Assembly (NCBI GenBank): GCA_947505255.1
Contig: CANNKP010000007.1
Coordinates: 1 to 40,241 of the forward strand
Source of the DNA: Flavobacteriales bacterium
Lineage (GTDB): Bacteria > Bacteroidota > Bacteroidia > Flavobacteriales_D > Crocinitomicaceae
Reading direction: 5' to 3'
Length of the DNA stretch: 40,241 nucleotides
Below are positions 1 to 7,691 of the stretch, piece after piece; position 1 is the stretch's first letter; each line of letters opens with the position of its first letter. Below the pieces are notes generated by a model. That model made no database searches. It saw nothing but the letters and a program-made list of their open reading frames with translations, and was not told where the DNA came from. Position numbers and translations under genes: made by a program.

Positions 1-2
1 AT

Positions 3-155
3 TCCATATTTTCTGACGATTCCAATATCAATCAATCCTATTTTATTAACCTCTCTTCTATGTTTGATTACGCACCTTTAAATAGTTTGTCAATAAAAGT
101 ATTATACTGGTTAGATTACCAAAGTTTGAAACGCAAAAAGACAATTCCCAACTAA
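3..155 (+). CDS. 3' end of an unidentified gene (partial)
   Basis: A frame open from the left edge of the window runs for 50 codons to a TAA at 153-155. The composition (polar, with a tract around LYWLDYQSLKRKK near the end) is plausible for a protein C-terminus, and the other two forward frames are closed much earlier. It would end about 80 bases before the next gene on the same strand. No family is recognisable from this fragment, and it could be a chance open frame in AT-rich DNA. Confidence 0.4.
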   Translation, partial: SIFSDDSNINQSYFINLSSMFDYAPLNSLSIKVLYWLDYQSLKRKKTIPN

Positions 156-237
156 CAATAAACCTCATGAATTAACATGACATTGGTCATGCCAATTACT
201 CCTGATTCCCTTAATTTTATGTCAAAAAAAGGAACCT

Positions 238-843
238 ATGGATATTAAGGAAAACATTCATTTTATTGACAGGGTAGTTGATAAAATGCGGAATGCTGCA
301 GATGAATTAGAAGCATTTCAATTACATGCAAATTTGGGAAAAATGGAAGCATTAGAGAAGTATGATGAATTAAAAAAGACATTTTCCACCTATTTACATG
401 AAGCAAAATTGATGGCAATACGAGGAAATAATCAAATTCATTCGTTAGAAGGGAAATTTCAAAATCTTCAATTACAATTCGCACTTGGCAAGGCAGAAAC
501 AAAAGAAACATTTGAAGATCAAAAAAAGAAAATTCTACTTGCTATACACGAAGTTCAAGTTGAAATCAAAACGAATCCTACTTTTATCAAGGTTTATGCT
601 GAATTATTGAATGCTTTAGAAAATCTGAAATTAAAACTTGAAATCATTTCTGAAAATCTGAATCCAATGAAACAAAGTTTAAGAGATGGGTTTGATGTTC
701 GAAAGAAAAAAGTTGAGGAGGCAATTTCAAATTTTAAAGATAAATTTGAATCAAAAACTCATTTAGACGAGAAATTAGACATTCTACAAGATGAAATGTC
801 GTTGGCATATAAACACTTCAAAAAGGCATTCATTCAGTCTTAA
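238..843 (+). CDS. Hypothetical all-helical (coiled-coil) protein, 201 aa
   Basis: The translation is almost entirely charged, heptad-like helix (Leu, Lys, Glu and Gln rich) without a signal peptide or membrane segment. It is likely a cytoplasmic elongated helical bundle. There are no Gly/Pro-rich turns except around residues 111-116 and 140-144, which would divide it into three or four long helices. Length and composition resemble apolipoprotein-like or stress-related helical proteins, but no specific family is recognised. The ATG follows an A-rich stretch (aaaaaaaggaacct) with a possible weak AGGA ribosome site. The stop lies 25 bases before the left end of the IS element, so the IS landed just behind this gene and may have separated it from a convergent neighbour. 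Confidence 0.75.
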   Translation: MDIKENIHFIDRVVDKMRNAADELEAFQLHANLGKMEALEKYDELKKTFSTYLHEAKLMAIRGNNQIHSLEGKFQNLQLQFALGKAETKETFEDQKKKILLAIHEVQVEIKTNPTFIKVYAELLNALENLKLKLEIISENLNPMKQSLRDGFDVRKKKVEEAISNFKDKFESKTHLDEKLDILQDEMSLAYKHFKKAFIQS

Positions 844-867
844 TAAAAAGAAAAGCGCTATTTGACA

Positions 868-892
868 TAGACTGCCCCCAAAAAGTTAGACA
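868..892 (+). repeat. IS left inverted repeat (IRL)
   Basis: The left tip begins TAGACTGCCCCCAAAAAG. It matches the reverse complement of 2282-2306 at 22 of 25 positions by eye. The transposase reading frame starts 18 bases inside it. Confidence 0.85.
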
Positions 893-910
893 CTATTTGG
901 GGGTATTTTT

Positions 911-1438
911 ATGGAAAGAAAAGTCAAGTATGATTATGCATTTAAACATGAATGTGTAAAATTAGTTTTAGAAGAACATTATTCAAGTGAATATGTTGCT
1001 AAGTTAAAAGGTCTGAATAAATCTAATATTCAAAAATGGGTTGGGTTTTATAAAATTCATGGCAAAAGGGGTTTAATTCCTAGAAAAAATCAAAATTATT
1101 CCGTTGCCTTTAAGCTCAAAGTATTGAAATCAATGGACAAATATTTTTTGTCTTTACGTGAGAGTTGTTTGAAGTTTAACATTCCATCAGAGTCAGTTAT
1201 TATCAAATGGCGAAACGATTTTACTAACTTTGGATTAGAAGGTTTACAACCTAAGCCTAAAGGAAGACCAAAAGCTATGAATAACATTAAACGTAAAAAA
1301 CGTAAATCAGATAAGCCTTTAACTAGGGAAGAAGAATTGCTAAAAGAGAATGAAGCCTTACGATGCGAGAACGATTTGCTAAAAAAGTTGCATGCCTTAA
1401 TTCAAGCAGAAGAAAAAGCCAAAAAGCGCAAGCTATAA
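911..1438 (+). CDS. IS3-family transposase OrfA (two helix-turn-helix domains)
   Basis: This 175-aa protein is the DNA-binding subunit of the transposase. Residues ~5-50 (with the motif LKGLNKSNIQKWVGFYK) and ~55-105 (with SESVIIKWRNDF) are two helix-turn-helix units, as in IS150-type OrfA. They are followed by a basic linker and a C-terminal leucine-rich helix (~140-165), the usual OrfA-OrfB multimerisation zipper. The stop at 1436-1438 lies inside orfB. Ribosomes that slip back by one base at 1381-1387 make the OrfAB fusion transposase. The start ATG is 18 bases inside the left inverted repeat. Confidence 0.93.
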   Translation: MERKVKYDYAFKHECVKLVLEEHYSSEYVAKLKGLNKSNIQKWVGFYKIHGKRGLIPRKNQNYSVAFKLKVLKSMDKYFLSLRESCLKFNIPSESVIIKWRNDFTNFGLEGLQPKPKGRPKAMNNIKRKKRKSDKPLTREEELLKENEALRCENDLLKKLHALIQAEEKAKKRKL

Positions 1439-2268
1439 TAGAATTAAGGCATCAGTATGATTTAGAATTACTTTTAAATCAAACTAAAATGGCACGAAGC
1501 AGTTTTTATTATCATCAACAACAAATCAAAGGTTATGACAAATACCAAGTAATAAAAGAGGATATAAAATCAATTTACCATAAACATAAAGGTCGTTATG
1601 GGTATAGGCGTATTACAGATGAACTAAATAGCACAGGAACAATTATTAATCATAAAACCGTTTCAAGATTGATGAAGTTGTTAGGGTTGAAAAGCGTTAT
1701 TAGAGTTAAAAAATACAAGTCCTATAAAGGTGAACAAGGTAAAATAGCTCCTAATATTTTAAAGCGAAATTTTAAGGCTCAAGCACCTAATCAAAAATGG
1801 GCAACTGATATAACAGAGTTTAATGTGTCGGGCAAAAAACTTTATTTATCGCCTATTATTGACTTGTTTAATCAAGAAATTATAAGCTATGAGCTAACGG
1901 AACGACCAGTGTTTAATCAAGTGGTTATGATGTTAAAAAAAGCATTTAAGAGAATACCCAACAATTCTAATCTAACATTACACTCTGATCAAGGTTGGCA
2001 ATATCAAATGAAACAGTATCAACATTTATTAAAGCAAAAAGGAATTAGGCAAAGTATGTCGAGAAAAGGTAACTGCTTAGATAATGCTATTATTGAAAAC
2101 TTCTTTGGAATACTAAAGTCAGAGTTATTCTATCTAAAGAAATACAGCACTATAAACCAATTAAAAGAAGAAATAAATGAATATATAAGCTATTATAATA
2201 ACGACAGAATCAAGTCGAATTTAAACAAAATGAGCCCGATAAAATATCGAGCTCATTATTATCAATAA
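1363..2268 (+). CDS. IS3-family transposase OrfB (DDE integrase core)
   Basis: The catalytic subunit of the IS transposase, 301 aa if started at 1363, is more likely expressed by frameshifting from orfA. After an HTH_21-type region (~35-90, with GRYGYRRITDELN) comes a retroviral-integrase-like RNase H fold. The first Asp is in WATDITEF, the second in LHSDQGWQYQ, and the Glu in NCLDNAIIENFFGILKSE, so the DDE triad is complete. The tail with YYNNDRIKSNLNKMSPIKY is the standard ending of the family. The length is normal and the frame is undamaged. Confidence 0.94.
   Translation: MRERFAKKVACLNSSRRKSQKAQAIIELRHQYDLELLLNQTKMARSSFYYHQQQIKGYDKYQVIKEDIKSIYHKHKGRYGYRRITDELNSTGTIINHKTVSRLMKLLGLKSVIRVKKYKSYKGEQGKIAPNILKRNFKAQAPNQKWATDITEFNVSGKKLYLSPIIDLFNQEIISYELTERPVFNQVVMMLKKAFKRIPNNSNLTLHSDQGWQYQMKQYQHLLKQKGIRQSMSRKGNCLDNAIIENFFGILKSELFYLKKYSTINQLKEEINEYISYYNNDRIKSNLNKMSPIKYRAHYYQ
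1381..1387 (+). other. Programmed -1 frameshift site
   Basis: The heptamer A-AAA-AAG lies in the orfA frame (codons CTA AAA AAG). This is the classical slippery sequence of IS3-family elements. Slippage here joins orfA to orfB at the Lys-Lys-Val codons of orfB. A downstream stimulatory structure was not worked out. Confidence 0.85.
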
Positions 2269-2281
2269 TTAGTAATAAATT

Positions 2282-2306
2282 TGTCTAAACTTTTGGGGTC
2301 AGTCTA
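2282..2306 (-). repeat. IS right inverted repeat (IRR)
   Basis: Read on the minus strand the right tip begins TAGACTGACCCCAAAAGT, the partner of 868-892. It lies 14 bases after the orfB stop codon. The TGA at 2299-2301 inside this repeat terminates the neighbouring minus-strand gene. Confidence 0.85.
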
Positions 2307-2547
2307 TAATCAGTGCTTTTTCCATGTTGTTTATATAGGAAACTGAACTCGTCTCATATTTTACGACCATTTTTTTCCAACGCTTTCCACTATTTGAATG
2401 TTGATAAAATCGACGATCTGGATCACATGTAATCCCTACCTTAACACTATTATGATGCATAACATATGATTGAATGCTACGTAAAAGAAATTCCTTCATG
2501 TCATTAAAAGTACCGGTTCTTAAATCAAAATCTAATTCCATTTCCAT
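2299..2547 (-). pseudogene. GIY-YIG-like nuclease domain protein, 3' end replaced by the IS
   Basis: The 82-aa frame has a degenerate GIY-YIG signature. A short strand is followed by VKVGITCDPDRRFYQH (residues ~36-51), then a Trp/Lys-rich strand and NNMEKALI, where the Glu matches the conserved metal-binding Glu of the family. The last codons (Ile-Asp-stop) come from the IS inverted repeat. Joining the outer IS flanks directly (2307 to 867) keeps the frame open for about a dozen more codons up to a TGA, so the original protein was probably only slightly longer and may still fold. It ends a minus-strand trio of small genes. GIY-YIG assignment is from motif reading only. Confidence 0.6.
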
Positions 2548-2565
2548 TATTAATTTTGATTTTAA

Positions 2566-2685
2566 TTATTTTTTCGGTTTGCTTGGTTTTGTTTTCCCCT
2601 TCTCCCATTTTTCGTATTTACTTCCATCTCTTTTGCTATCCTGACCTTTCTTTTTAAGGTCGTCATTACCATATTTCTTCGCCAT
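2566..2685 (-). CDS. Small lysine-rich hydrophilic protein, 39 aa
   Basis: An ATG at 2685 opens a 39-codon frame ending TAA at 2566-2568. The product starts MAKKYGNDDLKKKG and is about one third lysine, with no hydrophobic stretch, so it is probably disordered and nucleic-acid or partner binding. It sits 18 bases before the GIY-YIG-like gene and 55 bases behind the Cys-rich gene on the same strand, which suggests one transcript. The regular amino-acid pattern and tight packing support a real gene. No known family is recognised. Confidence 0.5.
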   Translation of the reverse strand: MAKKYGNDDLKKKGQDSKRDGSKYEKWEKGKTKPSKPKK

Positions 2686-2740
2686 GAATATTATGTATTA
2701 ATTAAATCACTCATTTTCAAATTCTAGTTAAATTGACAAT

Positions 2741-2953
2741 CTACCCGGTATGACATTCCTCACAACATTCCCTGCATCCATCGACGTTCGTAAAACCAAA
2801 TTTTCTGGCCATATCGATAGCAGTCGAGCAGAATACAAATTCACCAAGATCAACATAGAAAGTCATAGTATTAAAGTAGGGACAAGTCTCCTTGTGGACC
2901 TCATGATTGTTATTGGGATTTTGTCGATGTTTGTTTAAACGAAATTTAGGCAT
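2741..2953 (-). CDS. Small Cys/His-rich protein, 70 aa
   Basis: The protein has a basic N-terminus, then HEVHKETCPYF (residues ~17-27), a strand-like region, and ends with DGCRECCEECHTG. The pattern His-x2-His-x3-Cys plus Cys-x2-Cys-Cys-x2-Cys-His is typical of a small bacterial family of unknown function that I recall with the same ending and probably binds zinc. It is the first gene of a minus-strand trio with the Lys-rich and GIY-YIG-like genes. The + strand frame over the same bases is a shadow. Confidence 0.72.
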   Translation of the reverse strand: MPKFRLNKHRQNPNNNHEVHKETCPYFNTMTFYVDLGEFVFCSTAIDMARKFGFTNVDGCRECCEECHTG

Positions 2954-3101
2954 AGTAGCTTGTTTACCACTAAATTAAGAGGTAAATACAGGGATGTTTT
3001 TTATCAAATTGATGATTGATACCTCAAACCAGATATTACATGGCTTTCAGAATGCAGGAATTAGTATAATTACTAGTAAGTATTCGTATTGATACTATTT
3101 G

Positions 3102-3881
3102 TCAAATATCCGAATCTGAGGATATATTATTCAATCGGTTTATTCTCCGATCCTTTTTCTCTTGTTCAATAGAGTTTTCCTCATCCAGTATTTCCATATC
3201 TGTTCTTGCCTTGTATAAGCCTTGTAGAATACTTTTTCTAATAAGTTCAACAGGATTTTTTGCGCCGATTTTTTTTAATAATTCTGATCGAATTGCATCT
3301 ATTGATTTTTTTGAAAGATTCATTCTTTGAGCTATTTCTTCACTCGTCTTGCCGTCACAAATAAGTTTTAAAATGAGCTGATCGCGTGAAGAAATCTGAT
3401 AACGAAGTATGTTTTCATTTTTAACCAATTCATGATCATATTGCGAAAACATGGCCGCCTCTACCACATCTGTGGTGTGTGTTCCTTTGAATTTGACATC
3501 GAAAAGGGCATCCATCATTTCATCGAATGAGCAATTCTTTTTCAAGAAACTGCGTGCACCTTCTTTAATAAGTTCTGATACTATCCAAGGATCCTCATAC
3601 ATACTCAACATAATCACCTTGACTTGAGGGTGATCTCTACGTAATATCTTTAATGTTTCCTTTCCATCCATTACTGGCATATTCAAATCAAGTAAAACGA
3701 TATCAATACTATGATTGGGTAATTTGGTTAAGAATTCCTTTCCATTTTCAGCATGAAAAGCCACAACCACCTGCTGCTCTTTTTTTAGCATTAGTACAAG
3801 CGCTTGTCGAACAACGGTGTGATCCTCAACGACGGCAACCCTGACAATGTTTTCCGGTTTACGATAGCTGGACTTTTTCAT
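3102..3881 (-). CDS. NarL/LuxR-family response regulator
   Basis: A 259-aa transcription factor of a two-component pair. Receiver domain residues ~13-130: acidic pair in VVEDH, phosphoacceptor Asp65 in IVLLDLNMP, switch Ser in VIMLSMYED, Lys in SFLKKNCS. A LuxR-type helix-turn-helix follows at ~165-225 (ISSRDQLILKLICDGKTSEE and downstream). The 30-residue C-terminal tail is charged and unusual. The start overlaps the end of the kinase gene by 23 bases, so the two are translated together. The HTH is rather divergent (KSIDAIRSELLKK instead of the usual VETHR type), so its operator may differ from those of typical LuxR regulators. Confidence 0.93.
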   Translation of the reverse strand: MKKSSYRKPENIVRVAVVEDHTVVRQALVLMLKKEQQVVVAFHAENGKEFLTKLPNHSIDIVLLDLNMPVMDGKETLKILRRDHPQVKVIMLSMYEDPWIVSELIKEGARSFLKKNCSFDEMMDALFDVKFKGTHTTDVVEAAMFSQYDHELVKNENILRYQISSRDQLILKLICDGKTSEEIAQRMNLSKKSIDAIRSELLKKIGAKNPVELIRKSILQGLYKARTDMEILDEENSIEQEKKDRRINRLNNISSDSDI

Positions 3882-4698
3882 TGATTAAATTATTGGTGAT
3901 AATTATGGGCATGGCAAGTTCGATAGTACCACCTTTTGGAAATCGTTGAAAAAGCAACTCCCCTGAGATGAGATTTAACCTATGCGTAATAGACTCTAAT
4001 CCTATTCCGTCCGTGTTTCCCCTTAAATATTCATAATCCGTTTGGCTGATTGCAATCCCATCATGTTCCAACTTTAGATGCAGGTGCTTACCTTTTTTAT
4101 CCAGATAGAGATGAACAACAGTCGGATGGGCGTGTTTGAGTACATTGTTCAATAACTCTAGTATTGTACAGTAAAAATGTATTTCATTTTGTTGATCTAA
4201 ATGCAGATTATTCTCAATTTCAGATGTGAAAGTACACGGATTACTCAGTGTCTTTTGAGTTTGTTCAGTTAACCGCTGAAGCGTTTTTTTCAAACCAAAT
4301 TTTACAAGGTAATGCGGAATCATTTCATGGGATATCGATCTGATTTTTGATATCGATTGATCCAAAACATCAACCGTAAATGATATGTCTTCTCTGATTG
4401 AATCTTCCTTTGGAACAGTTTTTAAAACAGCTTTAAGATTCCTTTGTGCCATAGATAAAATTGCTCCAATTTCATCATGAAGATTCCTAGCAATCTTAGT
4501 GCGCTCCGCTTCTTGAGCTAGCACAACTGCATTCATCATTTCTAATTCTTTATTTTTTAATTCCAATTTATACCTTTGTTTTTCTCCAATTCGTTTAATT
4601 CTGTTTTGACGAAGAATAATGAGAAATGAAAATATGAGTATAAATAAAAAAATCATACTCAAAATAATTGCTTGGAATATTACTTTTTCATTATCCAT
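3859..4698 (-). CDS. Two-component sensor histidine kinase (HisKA_3 type)
   Basis: The 279-aa membrane-anchored kinase has one N-terminal transmembrane helix (residues ~6-30) and almost no extracytoplasmic part. It must therefore sense through a partner or inside the cell. A coiled linker leads to the HisKA_3 dimerisation domain with His74 in ARNLHDEIGA. The ATPase domain follows, with an N box around LLNNVLKHAHP and a G box TDGIGLESI. It partners the NarL-type regulator encoded directly downstream (23-base overlap). It overlaps the upstream polytopic membrane gene by 19 bases, which suggests that this protein supplies the sensing module. Confidence 0.93.
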   Translation of the reverse strand: MDNEKVIFQAIILSMIFLFILIFSFLIILRQNRIKRIGEKQRYKLELKNKELEMMNAVVLAQEAERTKIARNLHDEIGAILSMAQRNLKAVLKTVPKEDSIREDISFTVDVLDQSISKIRSISHEMIPHYLVKFGLKKTLQRLTEQTQKTLSNPCTFTSEIENNLHLDQQNEIHFYCTILELLNNVLKHAHPTVVHLYLDKKGKHLHLKLEHDGIAISQTDYEYLRGNTDGIGLESITHRLNLISGELLFQRFPKGGTIELAMPIIITNNLINEKVQLS

Positions 4699-5327
4699 AT
4701 TCCAAAGCTAAGAGAAACATTGAATAAAATTCCAAGGGAAATTTGGATCATCCAGATTTTTTCAAAAAATGAATCATTATTATCTCTGACAATCTCTTCA
4801 TACATTGCGATGATCAAACTTAAAAGGGAGTAAAATAGAAATGACAGAACAACAACAAAGTGACCCTTGTTGAATTCAGTTGAAATCGAAGTTGTTAACT
4901 GATAAATAACATATATTGAACCGATTGCCACTAGGAATTTACCGATGCTGTTACTTAAAGTATTTATTGAATAAATGGAGCTCCAATTTAAAATTTCAAT
5001 TATCCCGAAGAGACAGAATAGTATGGTTACTAGAATCGTGAGTTTTATAAAATGTTGTTTCTTGAGTATAAAGCTTAAAATCAAGAGGAAAAGTGTAGTA
5101 TCTAGAAAGGATTGTACATTAAAGATTGGATTGAAATTGTTGATCCTCCCCAATAGAATGAATTGTTCTACTAATATGACAATTCCATTGTATAATACAA
5201 AAAAATACAGGAGTCTTTCTATCAAAATCAAACCCCTGTATTTTAAAAGATTATGAAAAACAATCAGAATTGGAAGTTGGTGACTCCATAATCCTATTTG
5301 CAACAATATATCATAATATTTTGTCAA
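4680..5327 (-). CDS. Polytopic membrane protein, likely sensory partner of the kinase
   Basis: A 215-aa, strongly hydrophobic protein with about six to seven predicted transmembrane helices separated by short loops. It has no soluble domain. It is the second gene of the four-gene minus-strand operon, lying 1 base after the small 104-aa gene and overlapping the kinase start by 19 bases. I recall membrane proteins of this size next to HisKA_3 kinases in Bacteroidota, so a role in signal perception is a reasonable inference, but nothing in the sequence shows a ligand. Confidence 0.8.
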   Translation of the reverse strand: MTKYYDILLQIGLWSHQLPILIVFHNLLKYRGLILIERLLYFFVLYNGIVILVEQFILLGRINNFNPIFNVQSFLDTTLFLLILSFILKKQHFIKLTILVTILFCLFGIIEILNWSSIYSINTLSNSIGKFLVAIGSIYVIYQLTTSISTEFNKGHFVVVLSFLFYSLLSLIIAMYEEIVRDNNDSFFEKIWMIQISLGILFNVSLSFGIWIMKK

Positions 5328-5328
5328 A

Positions 5329-5643
5329 TTAACTATTTAAACTATTTCTTGTTGAACATCTTGGTGGGCAAGCAATCATTCGATCGATAATAACACCGGA
5401 AGTCATGTCATTTTCATTGCTTGTTACTCCAACGGCTATGAGAACTTTTGCCCCTTCGTCATCAATTCCATAATAGTGTCTTACTCCAACACAATCTTCT
5501 TGATTTAATATTTTCATTAATTGATTTTTGCCAACAAAATGTGCCAATGTGTCACCTGTCGTAATTGTTTTTCTGTAATTTGAGGTCCATGTTGATGCTT
5601 CAGCCAAAGTTATTTCTGATCCTTCTTTTCCATTAAATGACAT
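5329..5643 (-). CDS. Conserved Bacteroidota hypothetical protein, 104 aa
   Basis: A small soluble protein beginning MSFNGKEGSEITLAEA and ending with a Cys-containing CPPRCSTRNSLNS tail. I recognise the pattern (MSFNG..G..ITL..A..WT.NYR near the start; GVRhYYgID, VGVtsNgND and CPP..CS..NsLN later) as a frequent, uncharacterised family of this phylum. No catalytic motif is evident. It leads the operon with the membrane protein, kinase and regulator, so it may be part of the same signalling unit or simply share the promoter. The upstream 690 bases contain repeated AGTA-N4-TACT elements. Confidence 0.8.
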   Translation of the reverse strand: MSFNGKEGSEITLAEASTWTSNYRKTITTGDTLAHFVGKNQLMKILNQEDCVGVRHYYGIDDEGAKVLIAVGVTSNENDMTSGVIIDRMIACPPRCSTRNSLNS

Positions 5644-6333
5644 AATTTTAAGTTTTAAAGTTTCTTAAAATTAGCCTGCCCGATAGTGCCTGATTTTCAC
5701 TTCAAAGTGTCATTGTATTATCATTTAATTGAATACAAAGTATTTAAGTTCATTAGTAAAAGTACGAAATAGTATTTATACCAATAATTAATAGTACATA
5801 TCCTACTTACTATTATAGTATTTATACTAATAAGCATCATTTTACTCTTTTATTCTTTTTATATATTTATCAGCGAAGGATCAATATAGAAATTTCTCTC
5901 CTATTCAAATGAAAATTGTAAATAGATTTTCGAGTCATTTTATTATTTACTTTCTAAAATAATTTCAGCGGAGATTTAAATCATGATTCATTTCGATAAA
6001 AACGACCTGTGATTCACCAAGTCAATAGTACAAATACTATATATTTTAGCACATATACTATTATTTGTAAAAAGAATACCCATTGAAGCATTGCACAATA
6101 CAATACAAATTGACACATCAGCTATGATAATCTTTAAAAATACTCAATTCCGAATTTATCACTACCGAAATTAAACAGAAAACAACTCGAAAGTTATATG
6201 GTAGTTTAGTTTTAATTTGATGCAAAAAATTTTTACGGTAATTTACATTACTAAAAAATATAAGTGCCAAAAAATTAAAATGAATGTTTATTGCACATCC
6301 TTGGAAAAGAATTGAAACTAAATCTTTAAACCA
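5644..6333 (+). promoter_or_regulatory. Divergent intergenic region with repeated AGTA-N4-TACT sites
   Basis: These 690 bases separate the two-component operon (leftward) from the second regulator gene (rightward) and hold no gene. Three inverted-repeat elements stand out: AATAGTA-TTTA-TACCAAT at 5768-5785, TATAGTA-TTTA-TACTAAT at 5814-5831, and AATAGTA-CAAA-TACTATA at 6024-6041. All share the core AGTA, 4 bases, TACT (first one TACC). The same core is found inside the ATGAGTA-N4-TACTCAT operators elsewhere in the window. They are candidate binding sites for the regulators made on either side (autoregulation). No convincing -33/-7 pair was located here. Confidence 0.5.
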
Positions 6334-7023
6334 ATGCCCAATGATAAAATAATTAGGCTTGCTCTTGCCGAAGATCATAATGTATACAGAAAGGCATTGG
6401 CAGAAGCTTTACACCATAGTAATAACAACTTTAATGTTATTTTTCATGTTGCCAATGGTCAGGAATTAATCTATGAATTGAGGAAAAATCCGGTTGATGT
6501 TATTATTCTCGATATCCACATGCCAGTCATGACCGGTGCGGAAGCATTGAAAATTATTAAATCTGAATTTCCAAATATTAAGATTGTAGTTTTGAGCATG
6601 CTTTACGATACTCTCACTATATCTGAATTCATTAGAAAAGGTGCTCATGCCTTTTTACCGAAGGATTGCGAAATTGAAGATTTATTGGATGCCATATATA
6701 GTGTAATTCAACAAGGGTTCTACTTCAATAATATGTTTCCTGTTGAATTATTGGGTGATTTAATTCAAAATAAGGAGGGCAATAATGAAAAGGAAGACAG
6801 ACCACTATCAGATAGGGAAATTGACGTATTAAAACTTGCTTGCCAAGAGTTGAGCTCGAAAGAAATTTCCGAGAAGTTATTCATCAATGTCCGAACAGTT
6901 GAAAACCATCGCAACCACATAAACAGTAAAATTGGTGCGCGAAATAATATTAGTCTTTTGATTTATGCACTTAGCAATGGTCTTGTTAGAATTAGTGCTG
7001 ATAAAAAGGTAGTTTTTGATTAA
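6334..7023 (+). CDS. NarL/LuxR-family response regulator (orphan)
   Basis: A 229-aa regulator with receiver (~6-125) and LuxR HTH (~160-225). Key residues are AEDH near the N-terminus, Asp60 in VIILDIHMP, switch Ser in VVLSMLYD and Lys in AFLPKDCE. The HTH has the normal pattern LSDREIDVLKLACQELSSKE followed by FINVRTVENHRNHINSKIG. No kinase gene is adjacent on this strand. The kinase may be the one encoded 1.6 kb to the left in the divergent operon. A rho-independent terminator lies about 145 bases downstream. Confidence 0.93.
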   Translation: MPNDKIIRLALAEDHNVYRKALAEALHHSNNNFNVIFHVANGQELIYELRKNPVDVIILDIHMPVMTGAEALKIIKSEFPNIKIVVLSMLYDTLTISEFIRKGAHAFLPKDCEIEDLLDAIYSVIQQGFYFNNMFPVELLGDLIQNKEGNNEKEDRPLSDREIDVLKLACQELSSKEISEKLFINVRTVENHRNHINSKIGARNNISLLIYALSNGLVRISADKKVVFD

Positions 7024-7102
7024 GCGTTATTCTTTATGAGTTTGGTAACTGCAACCCCAAATGAAAAACGAAACCATTTTTTACCATTTCGTTCAAAATC
7101 AA

Positions 7103-7120
7103 ATGAGTAGTAATACTCAT
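7103..7120. promoter_or_regulatory. Palindromic operator copy (ATGAGTA-GTAA-TACTCAT)
   Basis: This is one of five 18-bp sites of the same type in the window, with perfect 7-bp arms. Unlike the copies at 10258, 17740 and 28724 it has no TTG in register and no nAnnTTTG 20 bases further, on either strand. It lies between the stop of the orphan regulator gene and its terminator. It may be a decoy, a repression site or the relic of a lost promoter. Confidence 0.55.
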
Positions 7121-7168
7121 TTTGATCATACGATGCAATATTGAATTAAAATATATGTTAGTTTAGCT

Positions 7169-7192
7169 AATCTGGTATATCAATACCAGATT
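7169..7192 (+). terminator. Rho-independent terminator after the orphan regulator
   Basis: A perfect 10-bp stem (AATCTGGTAT / ATACCAGATT) with a 4-base loop is followed on the + strand by TTGTAGATTTTTTTT. It sits ~145 bases after the regulator gene. Confidence 0.75.
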
Positions 7193-7285
7193 TTGTAGAT
7201 TTTTTTTGATGAACATTTGACGATTAATCACAAGAAAACATACTTATCAATATCATTAATGTGAACGACAATGAATAACAATTTA

Positions 7286-7510
7286 TTACATCTGCCCATT
7301 TTGGTCGCTTTCTTTAGGGTTTGTATTAACATCTCTTCCTAGTTCTTCAATTATTCTTAATGGATTTAAAGGTAAATCTTTTCCACCATCTGCAGTTCTT
7401 ATTTCAAAATGAAGATGGTTAAATTTAGTAGGTCGTCCTGATGCATTACAAGACTGTCCAGTTGTTCTAATCTGTTCCCCTTTTTGAACGTACCTGACTT
7501 GCAGTGGCCT
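7286..7510 (-). pseudogene. M23 (LytM) peptidase remnant
   Basis: On the minus strand a 74-codon open stretch, closed upstream by an in-frame stop, encodes the C-terminal half of an M23 metallopeptidase. It has a YVQKGEQIRTTGQS turn and the zinc-binding HLHFEIRT motif, then the usual NPLRIIEEL ending and a polar tail. There is no start codon. Upstream bases (to ~7600) carry peptide-like sequence in other frames, so frameshifts or deletion have destroyed the N-terminal half, including the first zinc ligands. Intact relatives cleave peptidoglycan cross-links. This copy should be inactive. Confidence 0.7.
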
Positions 7511-7691
7511 TTAAATCTATCGAGAATCCTAGTGTTATCGACTGGAATCTGCCAAACACCTGAAGATTCTTCATTACAAGCTTTAATTTGATTCTATCTG
7601 AAATATTCAAAATCACATTAAAAAATAGTTTTCAAATCTTAGAACTTACTATATTACTAAATCAAATTTTTAAATTTGTTGACAAATTTAA

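Larger units (their letters stand above)
868..2306 (+). mobile_element. IS3-family insertion sequence (IS150-like), complete
   Basis: A 1439-bp element holds two overlapping frames (orfA, orfB) flanked by 25-bp imperfect inverted repeats that start TAGACTG. Both frames are intact and the -1 frameshift signal is present, so the element could be active. Bases immediately outside (aca on the left, taa on the right) show no clear 3-4 bp target duplication. This suggests an old insertion, a recombination between copies, or that the true tips differ by a base or two from those given. The right end runs into the 3' end of a minus-strand GIY-YIG-like gene and supplies its stop codon. Confidence 0.92.

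Noticed and set aside
868-2306. CRISPR or direct-repeat array signals in the AT-rich intergenic regions
   Set aside because: No regularly spaced direct repeats with unique spacers were found. The only regular short repeats are the 11-bp series at 35711 and 38776.
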